A stretch of DNA of 18,797 nt. Source: an uncultured Lachnospiraceae bacterium. GTDB lineage: Bacteria > Bacillota > Clostridia > Lachnospirales > Lachnospiraceae. How positions within the stretch are numbered: the first letter of the stretch is position 1; each line of letters starts with the position of its first letter. Under the pieces are notes generated by a model. That model was not told the origin of the DNA and did no database searches. It saw only the letters and a program-made list of their open reading frames with translations. This document shows, piece after piece, positions 1 through 7,593 of the stretch. The position numbers were made by a program, and so were the translations under genes. The stretch covers positions 1 through 18,797 of the forward strand of contig CANRMO010000022.1 of assembly GCA_947631755.1 (NCBI GenBank), given 5' to 3'.

Positions 1-368
1 ACTGGAAAGCGGTTCGGCCCGGGATCTCCCGCGACCTGGATCTTGTTCTGACATATAAAAAGTGGGGAAAAGTAGTGACCCACAACCCGGCCGGGGAATA
101 CGGGCACATCCATCACAAGATGACAAGCGCTCTTGTCAGCCAGGTATATTTTAAGAACTATGATCTGGAAGACCTGTATTATTTTGAGATCCATTATTCA
201 AAGAAATCGGTACAGCAGCTCTCCGGCAGGCTGGAGCGTGTCTCGGGAGAATTGCTGGCAAAGAAACTGGAGCTCTTCAAGATATATGTCTCGCAGGCAA
301 AATGCGTGTCAGACCACAGTTATCTGGCGCCGTATGAGAATCTTGTCAATGCGTTTGAATGGAATTAA
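1..368 (+). CDS. PIG-L/LmbE-family deacetylase, C-terminal fragment
   Basis: This gene is cut by the left edge; the frame is open from base 3 and stops with TAA at 366-368, leaving about 121 codons. The fragment carries HNPAGEYGHIHH, which matches the second metal-ligand region of PIG-L/LmbE zinc deacetylases (the family pattern is roughly H-x-P-x-G-E-Y-G-H-x-x-H). A helical tail with YVSQ near the end is also usual in the family. The N-terminal PHxDD zinc motif would lie outside the window. Members remove N-acetyl groups from GlcNAc-type substrates, often in polysaccharide loci; the substrate here cannot be read from the fragment. A GTG lies in frame at base 75, but the conserved frame continues upstream of it, so it is not taken as the start. 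The next gene begins 23 bases downstream on the same strand. Confidence 0.72.
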   Translation, partial: WKAVRPGISRDLDLVLTYKKWGKVVTHNPAGEYGHIHHKMTSALVSQVYFKNYDLEDLYYFEIHYSKKSVQQLSGRLERVSGELLAKKLELFKIYVSQAKCVSDHSYLAPYENLVNAFEWN

Positions 369-379
369 AGTGTGAAATT

Positions 380-384
380 GGAGG
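380..384 (+). promoter_or_regulatory. Ribosome binding site deciding the start at 392
   Basis: GGAGG lies seven bases before the ATG at 392. The alternative ATG at 359 has no comparable site, so the shorter product is preferred. Confidence 0.7.
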
Positions 385-391
385 AAAGGAT

Positions 392-1330
392 ATGCCTGTT
401 TTATCTGTTGTGCTCCCCGCGTACAATGAAGAAAAAATGATCAGCAGGGCGGCACATGTGATCGGTGGCCTATTGAGGGAGAATGGGATTGATTATGAGA
501 TCGTCTTTGTGGACGATGGCTCTAAAGACGGCACGTGGGGGCAGATCAGACGGGCTGCCGGAGAGGACGGGCACATTGCCGGCGTCCATTTTTCGAGAAA
601 TTTTGGCAAGGAGTCGGCTATCTGTGCCGGACTGAACCATATCCGGGGAGACTGCTGTGTTGTCATGGACTGCGACCTTCAGCACCCGCCGGAGACGATC
701 GTGGAGATGTACCGTCTGTGGGAGAAGGGATATGAAGTTGTGGAGGGCGTGAAGAGGACAAGGGGAAAAGAGAGTGTGTTCCACAAAGCGAGCGCCGGGC
801 TTTTTTATAAAATTATTTCCCGCGTTGTGAAAATTGACATGTCCCGCGCCTCGGATTTTAAGCTTATGGACAAAAAGGTTGTGGACGAAATTGTCCGTCT
901 GCCGGAGCGAAATGCGTTTTTCCGCGCACTGTCATCCTGGGTTGGATTTGAGACGACAGAAGTAGAATTTGATGTGAGAGAGCGGGAAGAGGGAGAATCG
1001 AAATGGTCTACCTGGTCGCTGGTTAAGTACGCGATTACGAATATCGTATCTTTCTCCGCTGCGCCGATGCAGTTTGTCACGATCGCCGGTTTTGTTGTCC
1101 TTGTGCTGGCATTTGTGCTGGGGATACAGACGCTGGTGAGATACATTATGGGACAGGCTGTCGCCGGGTTCACAACGGTGATTCTTTTGCTGTTGTTTAT
1201 TGGCAGCGCACTGATGATAAGCCTTGGCATCATCGGGTACTATATATCGAAAATATATGAGGAAGTGAAAGGAAGGCCGAGGTATATCGTATCAGAGGTC
1301 ATCCGGGAAGGAGACAGACATGAAGTATGA
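392..1330 (+). CDS. GtrB-type membrane-anchored GT2 glycosyltransferase
   Basis: This 312-residue protein has an N-terminal GT-A domain: VVLPAYNEE at 7-14, VDDGSKDGT at 40-48, the DCDLQHPPE nucleotide/metal motif at 93-101 and ESKWS at 202-206. Two C-terminal membrane segments follow, at about 222-246 and 259-285, then a short basic tail. This is the layout of GtrB/polyisoprenyl-phosphate glycosyltransferases, which move a hexose from a UDP-sugar to undecaprenyl phosphate at the inner membrane face. An upstream ATG at 359 is in frame, but it overlaps the preceding gene and adds residues outside the domain. The ATG at 392 has a GGAGG seven bases upstream and begins directly with the first conserved strand. 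The stop overlaps the start of the UDP-galactopyranose mutase gene by 11 bases, suggesting translational coupling. The donor sugar is not shown by sequence; UDP-galactofuranose is a guess from that neighbour. Confidence 0.88.
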   Translation: MPVLSVVLPAYNEEKMISRAAHVIGGLLRENGIDYEIVFVDDGSKDGTWGQIRRAAGEDGHIAGVHFSRNFGKESAICAGLNHIRGDCCVVMDCDLQHPPETIVEMYRLWEKGYEVVEGVKRTRGKESVFHKASAGLFYKIISRVVKIDMSRASDFKLMDKKVVDEIVRLPERNAFFRALSSWVGFETTEVEFDVREREEGESKWSTWSLVKYAITNIVSFSAAPMQFVTIAGFVVLVLAFVLGIQTLVRYIMGQAVAGFTTVILLLLFIGSALMISLGIIGYYISKIYEEVKGRPRYIVSEVIREGDRHEV

Positions 1331-2438
1331 TTATCTTGTAGTCGGCGCCGGTTTATACGGGGCGATTTTTGCCCGCGAGGCGGTGAACAAAGGGAAGAGG
1401 GTACTGGTGATCGACAAGCGCCCTCAGATTGCGGGAAATGTCTACACAGAAAAAATAGAGGGGATCCATGTGCACAAGTACGGTGCGCATATTTTCCACA
1501 CAAACAATAAAAAAGTCTGGGATTATATCACGCAGTATGCGGAATTTAACCGCTTTACAAATTCCCCGGTGGCAAATTATCACGGGGAATTGTATTCATT
1601 GCCCTTTAATATGTACACGTTTAATAAGATGTGGGGGGTTGTGACGCCGGAGGAGGCAAAAGAGCGGATTGAGAAGCAGAAGAGAGAGGCCGGCATAACA
1701 GAGCCAAAGAATCTTGAAGAACAGGCGATCAGCCTTGTGGGGACGGATATCTATGAGAAACTGATCAAAGGGTACACGCAGAAACAGTGGGGACGTCCCT
1801 GTGACCAGCTGCCTGCTTTTATTATAAAAAGGCTGCCGGTCCGCCTGACATTCGATAATAACTATTTTAATGCTCTCTATCAGGGAATACCGATCGGGGG
1901 GTATACGAAAATGGTGGAAAATATTTTAGACGGCATAGAAGTCCGTCTGAGTGAGGATTTTCTTGAGGACAGGGAAAAATTTTGCGGCCTGGCGGACAAG
2001 ATTGTCTACACGGGCCCGATCGATGCCTATTTTAATTATCGGCTGGGAACGCTGGAGTACCGCTCTGTCCGCTTTGAAAATGAGGTGTTGGACAAGCCGA
2101 ATTTCCAGGGGAATGCGGCGGTAAACTACACGGACACAGAGACGCCGTGGACAAGGATCATTGAGCACAAATGGTTTGAGTTCGGCAGAGACAGTGAGGG
2201 CAATGAGCTGCCAAAGACAGTGATCAGCCGCGAGTACAGCTCGGAGTGGAAACCGGGGGATGAGCCCTATTATCCGGTGAATGACGAAAAGAACGGGGCG
2301 CTTTATGAGTCTTACAGGGAATTGGCGGAAAAAGAAAAAAATGTTATATTTGGCGGACGCCTGGGCGAGTACAAATACTATGACATGGATCAGGTGATCG
2401 ATGCGGTGCTCTCCCGGACGGAGAAAGAACTTGTATGA
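1320..2438 (+). CDS. glf: UDP-galactopyranose mutase
   Basis: The product is 372 residues, within the usual length of bacterial Glf. It converts UDP-galactopyranose to UDP-galactofuranose using reduced FAD in the cytoplasm. The N-terminal Rossmann FAD site is clear (YLVVGAGLYGA from residue 5), followed by the FAD-ribose region ending in RPQIAGN at 34-40. The family signature KYGAHIFHT is at 53-61, GYTQKQWGR is at about 151-159, and the later VISREYSSEW segment contains an arginine typical of the substrate pocket. The ATG at 1320 overlaps the end of the GtrB-like gene. Its presence says the polysaccharide of this locus contains galactofuranose. No truncation or frameshift was seen. Confidence 0.96.
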   Translation: MKYDYLVVGAGLYGAIFAREAVNKGKRVLVIDKRPQIAGNVYTEKIEGIHVHKYGAHIFHTNNKKVWDYITQYAEFNRFTNSPVANYHGELYSLPFNMYTFNKMWGVVTPEEAKERIEKQKREAGITEPKNLEEQAISLVGTDIYEKLIKGYTQKQWGRPCDQLPAFIIKRLPVRLTFDNNYFNALYQGIPIGGYTKMVENILDGIEVRLSEDFLEDREKFCGLADKIVYTGPIDAYFNYRLGTLEYRSVRFENEVLDKPNFQGNAAVNYTDTETPWTRIIEHKWFEFGRDSEGNELPKTVISREYSSEWKPGDEPYYPVNDEKNGALYESYRELAEKEKNVIFGGRLGEYKYYDMDQVIDAVLSRTEKELV

Positions 2439-2463
2439 TGAGTTGACTGTATTGTTGTGGAAT

Positions 2464-2467
2464 GGAG
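2464..2467 (+). promoter_or_regulatory. Ribosome binding site deciding the GT8 start
   Basis: GGAG is six bases before the ATG at 2474 and overlaps the competing ATG at 2462, so the later start is favoured. Confidence 0.6.
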
Positions 2468-2473
2468 AAAAAT

Positions 2474-3844
2474 ATGGAAAGTAAAGCAATTCCGGTTGTG
2501 TTGTCTTGCGATAAAAATTATGCACTGCCCATGTATGTCACGTTTCTCTCAATTTTGAAAAACCGGGAAAAGGAGACAGAGTATCAATTTTATTTTCTGA
2601 TACAGCCGGAAGTAGACAACATTTATAGAGAGACAATGGATGCCTGCCTGGCAGAAGAGGGGATGCCTGCGGCGGAATGGATTGATATGGGGCATGCGTA
2701 TGAGGAGGCATATGTTCATGTGAGACATCTGTCTTATGCCGCATACTACCGTCTCCGCCTGGCCTCCCTGCTGAGAGAGCAGGAGAAATGCATCTATCTG
2801 GATGTTGATATCTGCGTGTGCCGTGATCTGACGCCGCTGTATGAGACGGAGCTCGGGGATGATTATATTGCAGGCGTAAAGGCAGCGGGTTATTATTACC
2901 CGGAAAGCAAAGTCCGCAAACAGCTCGATATGCTTCAGATTGAAGCGTTTGACCGCTATATTAATTCCGGCGTAATGCTGATGAATTTAAAGAAGATCCG
3001 GGAGGACGGACTGGAGCAGAAATTTGAGCAGCTGGTGGAGAATAAATTTACCAGTGAGGATCAGGATGTGTTGAACTGTGCATGTTATCCGCACATTAAG
3101 ATCTTGGAACCAAAATACAATCTGATGACGAAATACCCGGTGGCGGATATGGGCGGGTACGATGAGGAAAAATGCCTTCAGATCTGCTATGACAGGGAGT
3201 CCTGGAGGGCGGCTGTTGAAGATCCGGTGATCATCCATTTTGCAGATTTCAGAAAACCATGGCTGTATTTAGAACAGGCATTCGCGGACCGGTGGTGGGG
3301 ATTTTTTGATTTCGGTATCAGCCGGATGAGGCAGCAGGTGACAGATGTGTCAGCAGTATTGATTGATTTTTATAAATTTACACAGTACAGGCATGCCGTG
3401 AAAGAGGGCGATCTGAGAGAGGAGAGCAAAAAGAGGCGGGAGAGATATGAGGCGAGGATTCAAAAAATACGCGATGAGAAGTCGGAGCTGAATGAAAAGC
3501 TGCAGAGAACATATGCCGAGAAATCGGAGATCAATGCAAAATTGAAAAAGACATACGGAGAGAAGTCAGAGATCAACGCAAAACTGCAGCAGACCTATGA
3601 TGAAAAAGCAGAGAGAGGAAAGCAGATCCGGGCCTTGACGAAAGAGCTGCAGGCGGAGAAGAAGAAGACGGAAAAACAGGAGCTCAAAATAGCGGAATAC
3701 AAAGAAAAGTCGAAAAAGCTGGAGAGCCGCTTAAAGAAGAGAGAAAAGAAATATGACGAGCTGTTTGTGATGTATAAAAAGCTGGAGAAGAGATCCATTG
3801 TCTGCTGGGTGAAAAAACTGATCCGGAAGATCAGGGGAAAATAG
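2474..3844 (+). CDS. GT8-family glycosyltransferase with long coiled-coil tail
   Basis: The first 300 or so of 456 residues form a GT8 (LgtC/GspA/glycogenin-like) retaining glycosyltransferase: VVLSCDKNYALPMYVTFLSIL at the start, a metal-binding DVD at 110-112 within YLDVDICVCRDL, NSGVMLMNL at 164-172, and HF-x4-KPW at 255-263. Such enzymes commonly use UDP-glucose or UDP-galactose. Residues from about 318 to 440 are lysine- and glutamate-rich and predicted by eye to be a coiled coil. They include three 14-residue repeats of the EKSEINAKLKKTYG type. The end (WVKKLIRKIRGK) is strongly basic and could lie on the membrane. An ATG at 2462 is also in frame, but the GGAG at 2464-2467 is correctly spaced only for the ATG at 2474. 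GT8 enzymes do not normally need such a tail, so it may scaffold the assembly complex. Confidence 0.9.
   Translation: MESKAIPVVLSCDKNYALPMYVTFLSILKNREKETEYQFYFLIQPEVDNIYRETMDACLAEEGMPAAEWIDMGHAYEEAYVHVRHLSYAAYYRLRLASLLREQEKCIYLDVDICVCRDLTPLYETELGDDYIAGVKAAGYYYPESKVRKQLDMLQIEAFDRYINSGVMLMNLKKIREDGLEQKFEQLVENKFTSEDQDVLNCACYPHIKILEPKYNLMTKYPVADMGGYDEEKCLQICYDRESWRAAVEDPVIIHFADFRKPWLYLEQAFADRWWGFFDFGISRMRQQVTDVSAVLIDFYKFTQYRHAVKEGDLREESKKRRERYEARIQKIRDEKSELNEKLQRTYAEKSEINAKLKKTYGEKSEINAKLQQTYDEKAERGKQIRALTKELQAEKKKTEKQELKIAEYKEKSKKLESRLKKREKKYDELFVMYKKLEKRSIVCWVKKLIRKIRGK
3476..3601 (+). repeat. Three in-frame 42-base repeats in the GT8 coiled-coil tail
   Basis: Units at 3476-3517, 3518-3559 and 3560-3601 each encode 14 residues: EKSELNEKLQRTYA, EKSEINAKLKKTYG and EKSEINAKLQQTYD. 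A degenerate fourth unit begins with EKAERGKQIRAL. Fourteen residues are two heptads, so unit gain or loss would keep the coiled-coil register. The third-base differences between units show they are not a very recent duplication. Confidence 0.88.
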
Positions 3845-3887
3845 AAGAGGGGGCAGGAGGAGATTATGATAGCGAGGAGGCTTATCT

Positions 3888-5756
3888 GTGGAAAATAAAA
3901 AAAGTGTGCGGTATACAGTTGTTTTTGTGTGCGCTGTTCTCTCAAGTATGGCTTTGCTGATGGACAAGACATATCTGCCAAAAGACAAATTTCTTCATCA
4001 ATTTGGAGCATATATGGTGGAAAAAATGAATTGTAATAATTTCACCTATGTCATTGTTCTGATCGCTTTTCTCTGCCTCTATTATAAGTTTTTTGACTAT
4101 TTTCTGACATGGAAGAGACATATTATGCCGATTCTGATGGCTGTGTTACTTGGCGGTATCCTGATGATCGGGGATGGGTTCTCGGCGAATGAGCGGCTGA
4201 CGTTTATGGTTGATAACTCATATCAGTTTACGGCGTCTCTCATCACATATGTCGGATATGTGCTCCTGCTCTATATCGGTGTCTGCTATATTGACTCTCT
4301 CTATGAGGCATATTGCGCAGCCCACACAATAAGAGAGAGGGGGGAGATGAAGAGTAAAAAGTTATTTTACCGGTTGTTTGTCCTGCTCCTTATCTGCTGG
4401 GCACCCTATCTTTTTGCTTATTTTCCGGGATCTGTTCCACACGACGGCATGGTGCAGATCGCCCAGGCGATGGATGCCTATATATTGAAAAACGACCACC
4501 CAGTTCTCTGTACACTGTTCATGGGTATGTTTACAAAGTTTGGCAGACTGGTGTCCAATGATTACGTCGGCATTTTTCTGGAAATACTGGCACAGACAGT
4601 ATTTGTGGCCGCGGCATTTGCCTTTTTGCTGTACCGCGTATTTGGCTATTCAAGGAACCGGATGCTCTTAGTCGTATCCACCCTGGTCCTCGGTCTCTAC
4701 CCGACATGGGGTATGCTGGTTGAGTCATTTATAAAAGATACATTTTATGTCGGTTTTTTTACAATATATGCTGTTTTGTATGTAGATTTTATAATGAATC
4801 CGTCAAAATTTACAAAAAAGACATTTCATGTTGCTGGCTTGATACTGAGTATGCTCGGCCTCTGTTTCTGGAGAAATAACGGAGTCTATATTCTGCTGGG
4901 ATCATTCGTTCTTCTTTTGGCCGCCCGGGTGAGGTGGGTTGAGAAAATAAAGGTATCCGCCTGTTTTGTGGGAGTTTTTGTGTGCTATTTCGCGGTGTTG
5001 ACCGTGCTGTATCCGGCCATGGGGATTCCAGATGAGGGGAATGCGCCAGAGATAAATGTCTGCCTGCAGCAGACAGGCCGGTATCTGAGGATGCACGAGG
5101 ATGAGGTGACAGAGGAGGAAAAAGCTGCTATATCGGGAGTTGTGGATTATGAGTATCTGCTGGAGAACTACAATCCGAACAACAACGATTATGCGAAGAT
5201 GACATATAACAGAAATGCGCCCGAAGAGGCTCAGAGCGCATACCGCAGGGTGTGGCTGCAGATGTTCAGGAAACATCCGGTCACTTATATAGAGGCGACA
5301 TTAAATACGACCTATAATTATTACTATTTTGGAAATAATATACGGTATATGGGGGAGTATCAGAATTATACGAAATATGAAGCTAATTTCTGCCTGCCGG
5401 GGCTGAAAGAGATACAATGGCTCTCTGGTTTCAGAAATCTGATGTCTTCCTGGGGGGAGTTTGTGAGGGCAGTTCCCGGCATCAATCTTCTGGGACGTTG
5501 TGGTTTTTACACATGGATCCTGTTGATCCTGACGGGGATATTTTTAAAGAACAGAAACTGGAATAAATTTGTGGCCATGGCGCCTCTCTGGGTAAATGTG
5601 CTGCTGTTCTGCCTGCTCTCACCGATCAATGGACTACAGCGGTATGACTGGCCTGTCATGGCTGCCATTCCGATCTGTATTGCCCTGTTGTTTACAAGAG
5701 AGCAGGTGCCGGAGAAGAAAAAGAGGAAAGGAATTGCGGAAAGTGTCAATGGATAA
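3888..5756 (+). CDS. Large polytopic membrane protein, probable GT-C-like (DUF6020-like) transferase
   Basis: This 622-residue protein is dominated by hydrophobic segments: about 7-26, 52-73, 79-97, 112-136, 158-178 and several more up to about residue 600. It ends in a basic cytoplasmic-looking tail. After the fifth segment comes a loop with FPGSVPHDG (180-187), then KNDHPVL (201-207). A conserved acidic residue after the first membrane helices and an HP-containing segment recall GT-C enzymes, which use polyprenyl-phosphate sugars outside the membrane. I associate this pattern with the DUF6020 family, but the family call comes from memory of the motif. A hydrophilic domain at about 385-530 is probably extracytoplasmic. 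The start is GTG at 3888, seven bases after GAGGAGG. It overlaps the next gene by 8 bases. It could instead be a polymerase (Wzy-like), since none is otherwise obvious in the window. Confidence 0.68.
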   Translation: MENKKSVRYTVVFVCAVLSSMALLMDKTYLPKDKFLHQFGAYMVEKMNCNNFTYVIVLIAFLCLYYKFFDYFLTWKRHIMPILMAVLLGGILMIGDGFSANERLTFMVDNSYQFTASLITYVGYVLLLYIGVCYIDSLYEAYCAAHTIRERGEMKSKKLFYRLFVLLLICWAPYLFAYFPGSVPHDGMVQIAQAMDAYILKNDHPVLCTLFMGMFTKFGRLVSNDYVGIFLEILAQTVFVAAAFAFLLYRVFGYSRNRMLLVVSTLVLGLYPTWGMLVESFIKDTFYVGFFTIYAVLYVDFIMNPSKFTKKTFHVAGLILSMLGLCFWRNNGVYILLGSFVLLLAARVRWVEKIKVSACFVGVFVCYFAVLTVLYPAMGIPDEGNAPEINVCLQQTGRYLRMHEDEVTEEEKAAISGVVDYEYLLENYNPNNNDYAKMTYNRNAPEEAQSAYRRVWLQMFRKHPVTYIEATLNTTYNYYYFGNNIRYMGEYQNYTKYEANFCLPGLKEIQWLSGFRNLMSSWGEFVRAVPGINLLGRCGFYTWILLILTGIFLKNRNWNKFVAMAPLWVNVLLFCLLSPINGLQRYDWPVMAAIPICIALLFTREQVPEKKKRKGIAESVNG

Positions 5757-6534
5757 ACATGCTTTTGCTGTGTGCGCATATAAAGAAAGTCCCTATCTGG
5801 AACCCTGCATCCGGTCACTGTTAGACCAGACAGTCAAGACGGATATTTTTGTGGCGACCTCTACGCCGAATGCGTTTATTGAGGGTATCTGTGAGAAATA
5901 TGATATCCCTCTCTTTGTCAATGAGGGAGAGAGTGGGATTACCCAGGACTGGAATTTTGCGTACAGTCAGACAGATGCCCGCTACATAACAATCGCGCAT
6001 CAGGATGATATATATGACTGTCATTACACGGAGGAAATGTACAGGGCGCTGGCCGGAGTGAAGAGGCCAATCATTTTCTTTACGGATTACAGCGAGCTGA
6101 GGGACGGGGAAACGGTGCACGACAATAAACTGCTGAGGATCAAACGCCTGATGCTGTTTCCGCTTCGCTGCAGGCTGTTCTGGGCGAGCCGGTTTGTGAG
6201 AAGAAGGATTTTATCGCTGGGCTCGCCAATCTGCTGTCCATCGGTCACTTTTGTTGTGGACAACTGCCCGGATCCGGTATTTCAGCACGGATTTCGTGCG
6301 GATGAGGACTGGGAGGCGTGGGAGCGGCTGTCCAGAAGGAAGGGAGCGTTTGTCTACTGTAGGAAAGTGCTGACGTTTCACCGAATACATGAGGAATCCG
6401 AGACCTCTAAAATATTAGGGGATAATGCGAGGCATCAGGAGGACTTTGTGATGTTTCGCAAGTTCTGGCCAAAGGGCATTGCCCGTTTTCTGACAAAAGT
6501 GTACGGCACAAGTGAGAAGTCCAATGAGATGTGA
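5749..6534 (+). CDS. GT2-family glycosyltransferase
   Basis: A 261-residue GT-A glycosyltransferase: AFAVCAYKESPYLEPCIRSLL at the N-terminus, a HQDD metal/nucleotide motif at 84-87 (equivalent to the DxD of GT2 enzymes), and a RADEDWEAW acidic region at 183-191 that should supply the catalytic base. There are no membrane segments, so it is probably a cytoplasmic enzyme extending a lipid-linked glycan. The frame is open further upstream inside the preceding membrane-protein gene. The ATG at 5749 begins exactly at the conserved first strand and overlaps that gene's stop by 8 bases; a GGAAAG lies just upstream. A GTG at 5743 is a less likely alternative. The donor and acceptor cannot be inferred. 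Confidence 0.87.
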   Translation: MDKHAFAVCAYKESPYLEPCIRSLLDQTVKTDIFVATSTPNAFIEGICEKYDIPLFVNEGESGITQDWNFAYSQTDARYITIAHQDDIYDCHYTEEMYRALAGVKRPIIFFTDYSELRDGETVHDNKLLRIKRLMLFPLRCRLFWASRFVRRRILSLGSPICCPSVTFVVDNCPDPVFQHGFRADEDWEAWERLSRRKGAFVYCRKVLTFHRIHEESETSKILGDNARHQEDFVMFRKFWPKGIARFLTKVYGTSEKSNEM

Positions 6535-6544
6535 GGAGAGAGTG

Positions 6545-7234
6545 ATGAAAAAACTGGTAGTGATCCCTGCTTATAATGAGAGTGCGAGTATTGTCAGGAC
6601 CGTTCAGGATATCCGGGATAACGCGAAAGATTTTGACTATATTGTGATCAACGACTGCTCCACGGACAACACGGCGGATGTGTGCAGGGAAAACGGGATC
6701 CACTGTCTGTCACTGCCCGTGAATCTGGGAATAGGCGGCGCAGTGCAGTGCGGGTATTTATATGGTGTAAGAAATGGCTATGACGTGGCCGTGCAGTTTG
6801 ATGGGGACGGACAGCACAGTGCCAGATACCTGGAGGATATGTTTCAGAGGATGCAGGAGGAAGGGGCGGACATGGTGATTGGATCCCGGTTTATCACGAA
6901 CGAGGGATTTCAGTCCTCCTTTATCCGGAGAGTGGGGATTAAGCACTTTAATTTTCTGATCAGGGTGCTGACCGGATGCCAGATCACGGATCCGACGTCC
7001 GGGATGCGGATGGTGAACCGCGGCATCATGCTGGCTTTTTCAGAAGATTATCCCAAAGATTATCCCGAACCGGAGAGTGTGGTCTATATTCTCGGCAAGG
7101 GGAAAAAGGTGGTGGAGATGCCTGTCCTGATGAATGAGAGGACGGAGGGGGTTTCCTCTATTTCGCCGAAGAAATCGATCTATTACATGGTCAAGGTTAC
7201 AATTGCGATGATGATTGCCAGATTTGGAAAGTAG
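6545..7234 (+). CDS. DPM1-like GT2 glycosyltransferase
   Basis: The 229-residue product resembles polyprenyl-phosphate mannose/glucose synthases without the membrane anchor: VVIPAYNES at 5-13, VINDCSTDNT at 34-43, QFDGDGQH at 84-91 with the DGDG metal motif, and DPTSGMR at 149-155. Such proteins usually transfer a sugar from a nucleotide donor to a polyprenyl phosphate on the cytoplasmic face. The start follows a GAGGAGAG site. The next gene encodes a DUF2304 protein eight bases downstream, a very common pairing in polysaccharide loci that is thought to supply the missing membrane part. The sugar is unknown. Confidence 0.9.
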   Translation: MKKLVVIPAYNESASIVRTVQDIRDNAKDFDYIVINDCSTDNTADVCRENGIHCLSLPVNLGIGGAVQCGYLYGVRNGYDVAVQFDGDGQHSARYLEDMFQRMQEEGADMVIGSRFITNEGFQSSFIRRVGIKHFNFLIRVLTGCQITDPTSGMRMVNRGIMLAFSEDYPKDYPEPESVVYILGKGKKVVEMPVLMNERTEGVSSISPKKSIYYMVKVTIAMMIARFGK

Positions 7235-7242
7235 GATGAAAA

Positions 7243-7593
7243 ATGACAGTTAGATTACAGATATTTGTTGGCATTATTATAGTGTTCTTTTTACTTCTGA
7301 TCGCCAATATGGTGAGAAAGAAAAAGATCGAACTAAAATATTCTCTCAGATGGATGGTTCTGTGTGTACTGGCACTGATCCTGGATATTTTTCCGCAGTT
7401 GTTATACGGCTGTGCCAGAATGGTGGGTATAACACTGCCCTCCAACATGGTGTTTTTTGTGGCGATCGTTCTGCTCATCAGCGTTATTTATTCACTGGCG
7501 ACCTCTGTGAGCCATCTGTCCACAAAGGTAAAACGCTTAACGCAGGAACTGGCTTTGCTGAGAGAGGAAGTGGAGAAGCAGCGCAATGATTGA
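7243..7593 (+). CDS. DUF2304-family small membrane protein
   Basis: The 116-residue protein has three hydrophobic segments, at about 6-22, 36-55 and 66-87, and a C-terminal coiled coil (about 90-113, HLSTKVKRLTQELALLREEV). This matches DUF2304 proteins, which are found next to anchor-less DPM1-like glycosyltransferases, exactly as here. The likely role is to bring the preceding GT2 to the membrane or help present the polyprenyl phosphate; this is inferred from genomic pairing. Its TGA overlaps the start of the flippase gene by 8 bases. Confidence 0.88.
   Translation: MTVRLQIFVGIIIVFFLLLIANMVRKKKIELKYSLRWMVLCVLALILDIFPQLLYGCARMVGITLPSNMVFFVAIVLLISVIYSLATSVSHLSTKVKRLTQELALLREEVEKQRND

Noticed and set aside
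2443..2475. TTGACT followed by AT-rich bases as an internal promoter before the GT8 gene
   Set aside because: No acceptable -10 box occurs 16-18 bases downstream.
1926..2525. A 199-residue open frame on the minus strand
   Set aside because: It lies wholly opposite glf and the GT8 start, has no recognisable motif and no convincing ribosome site.
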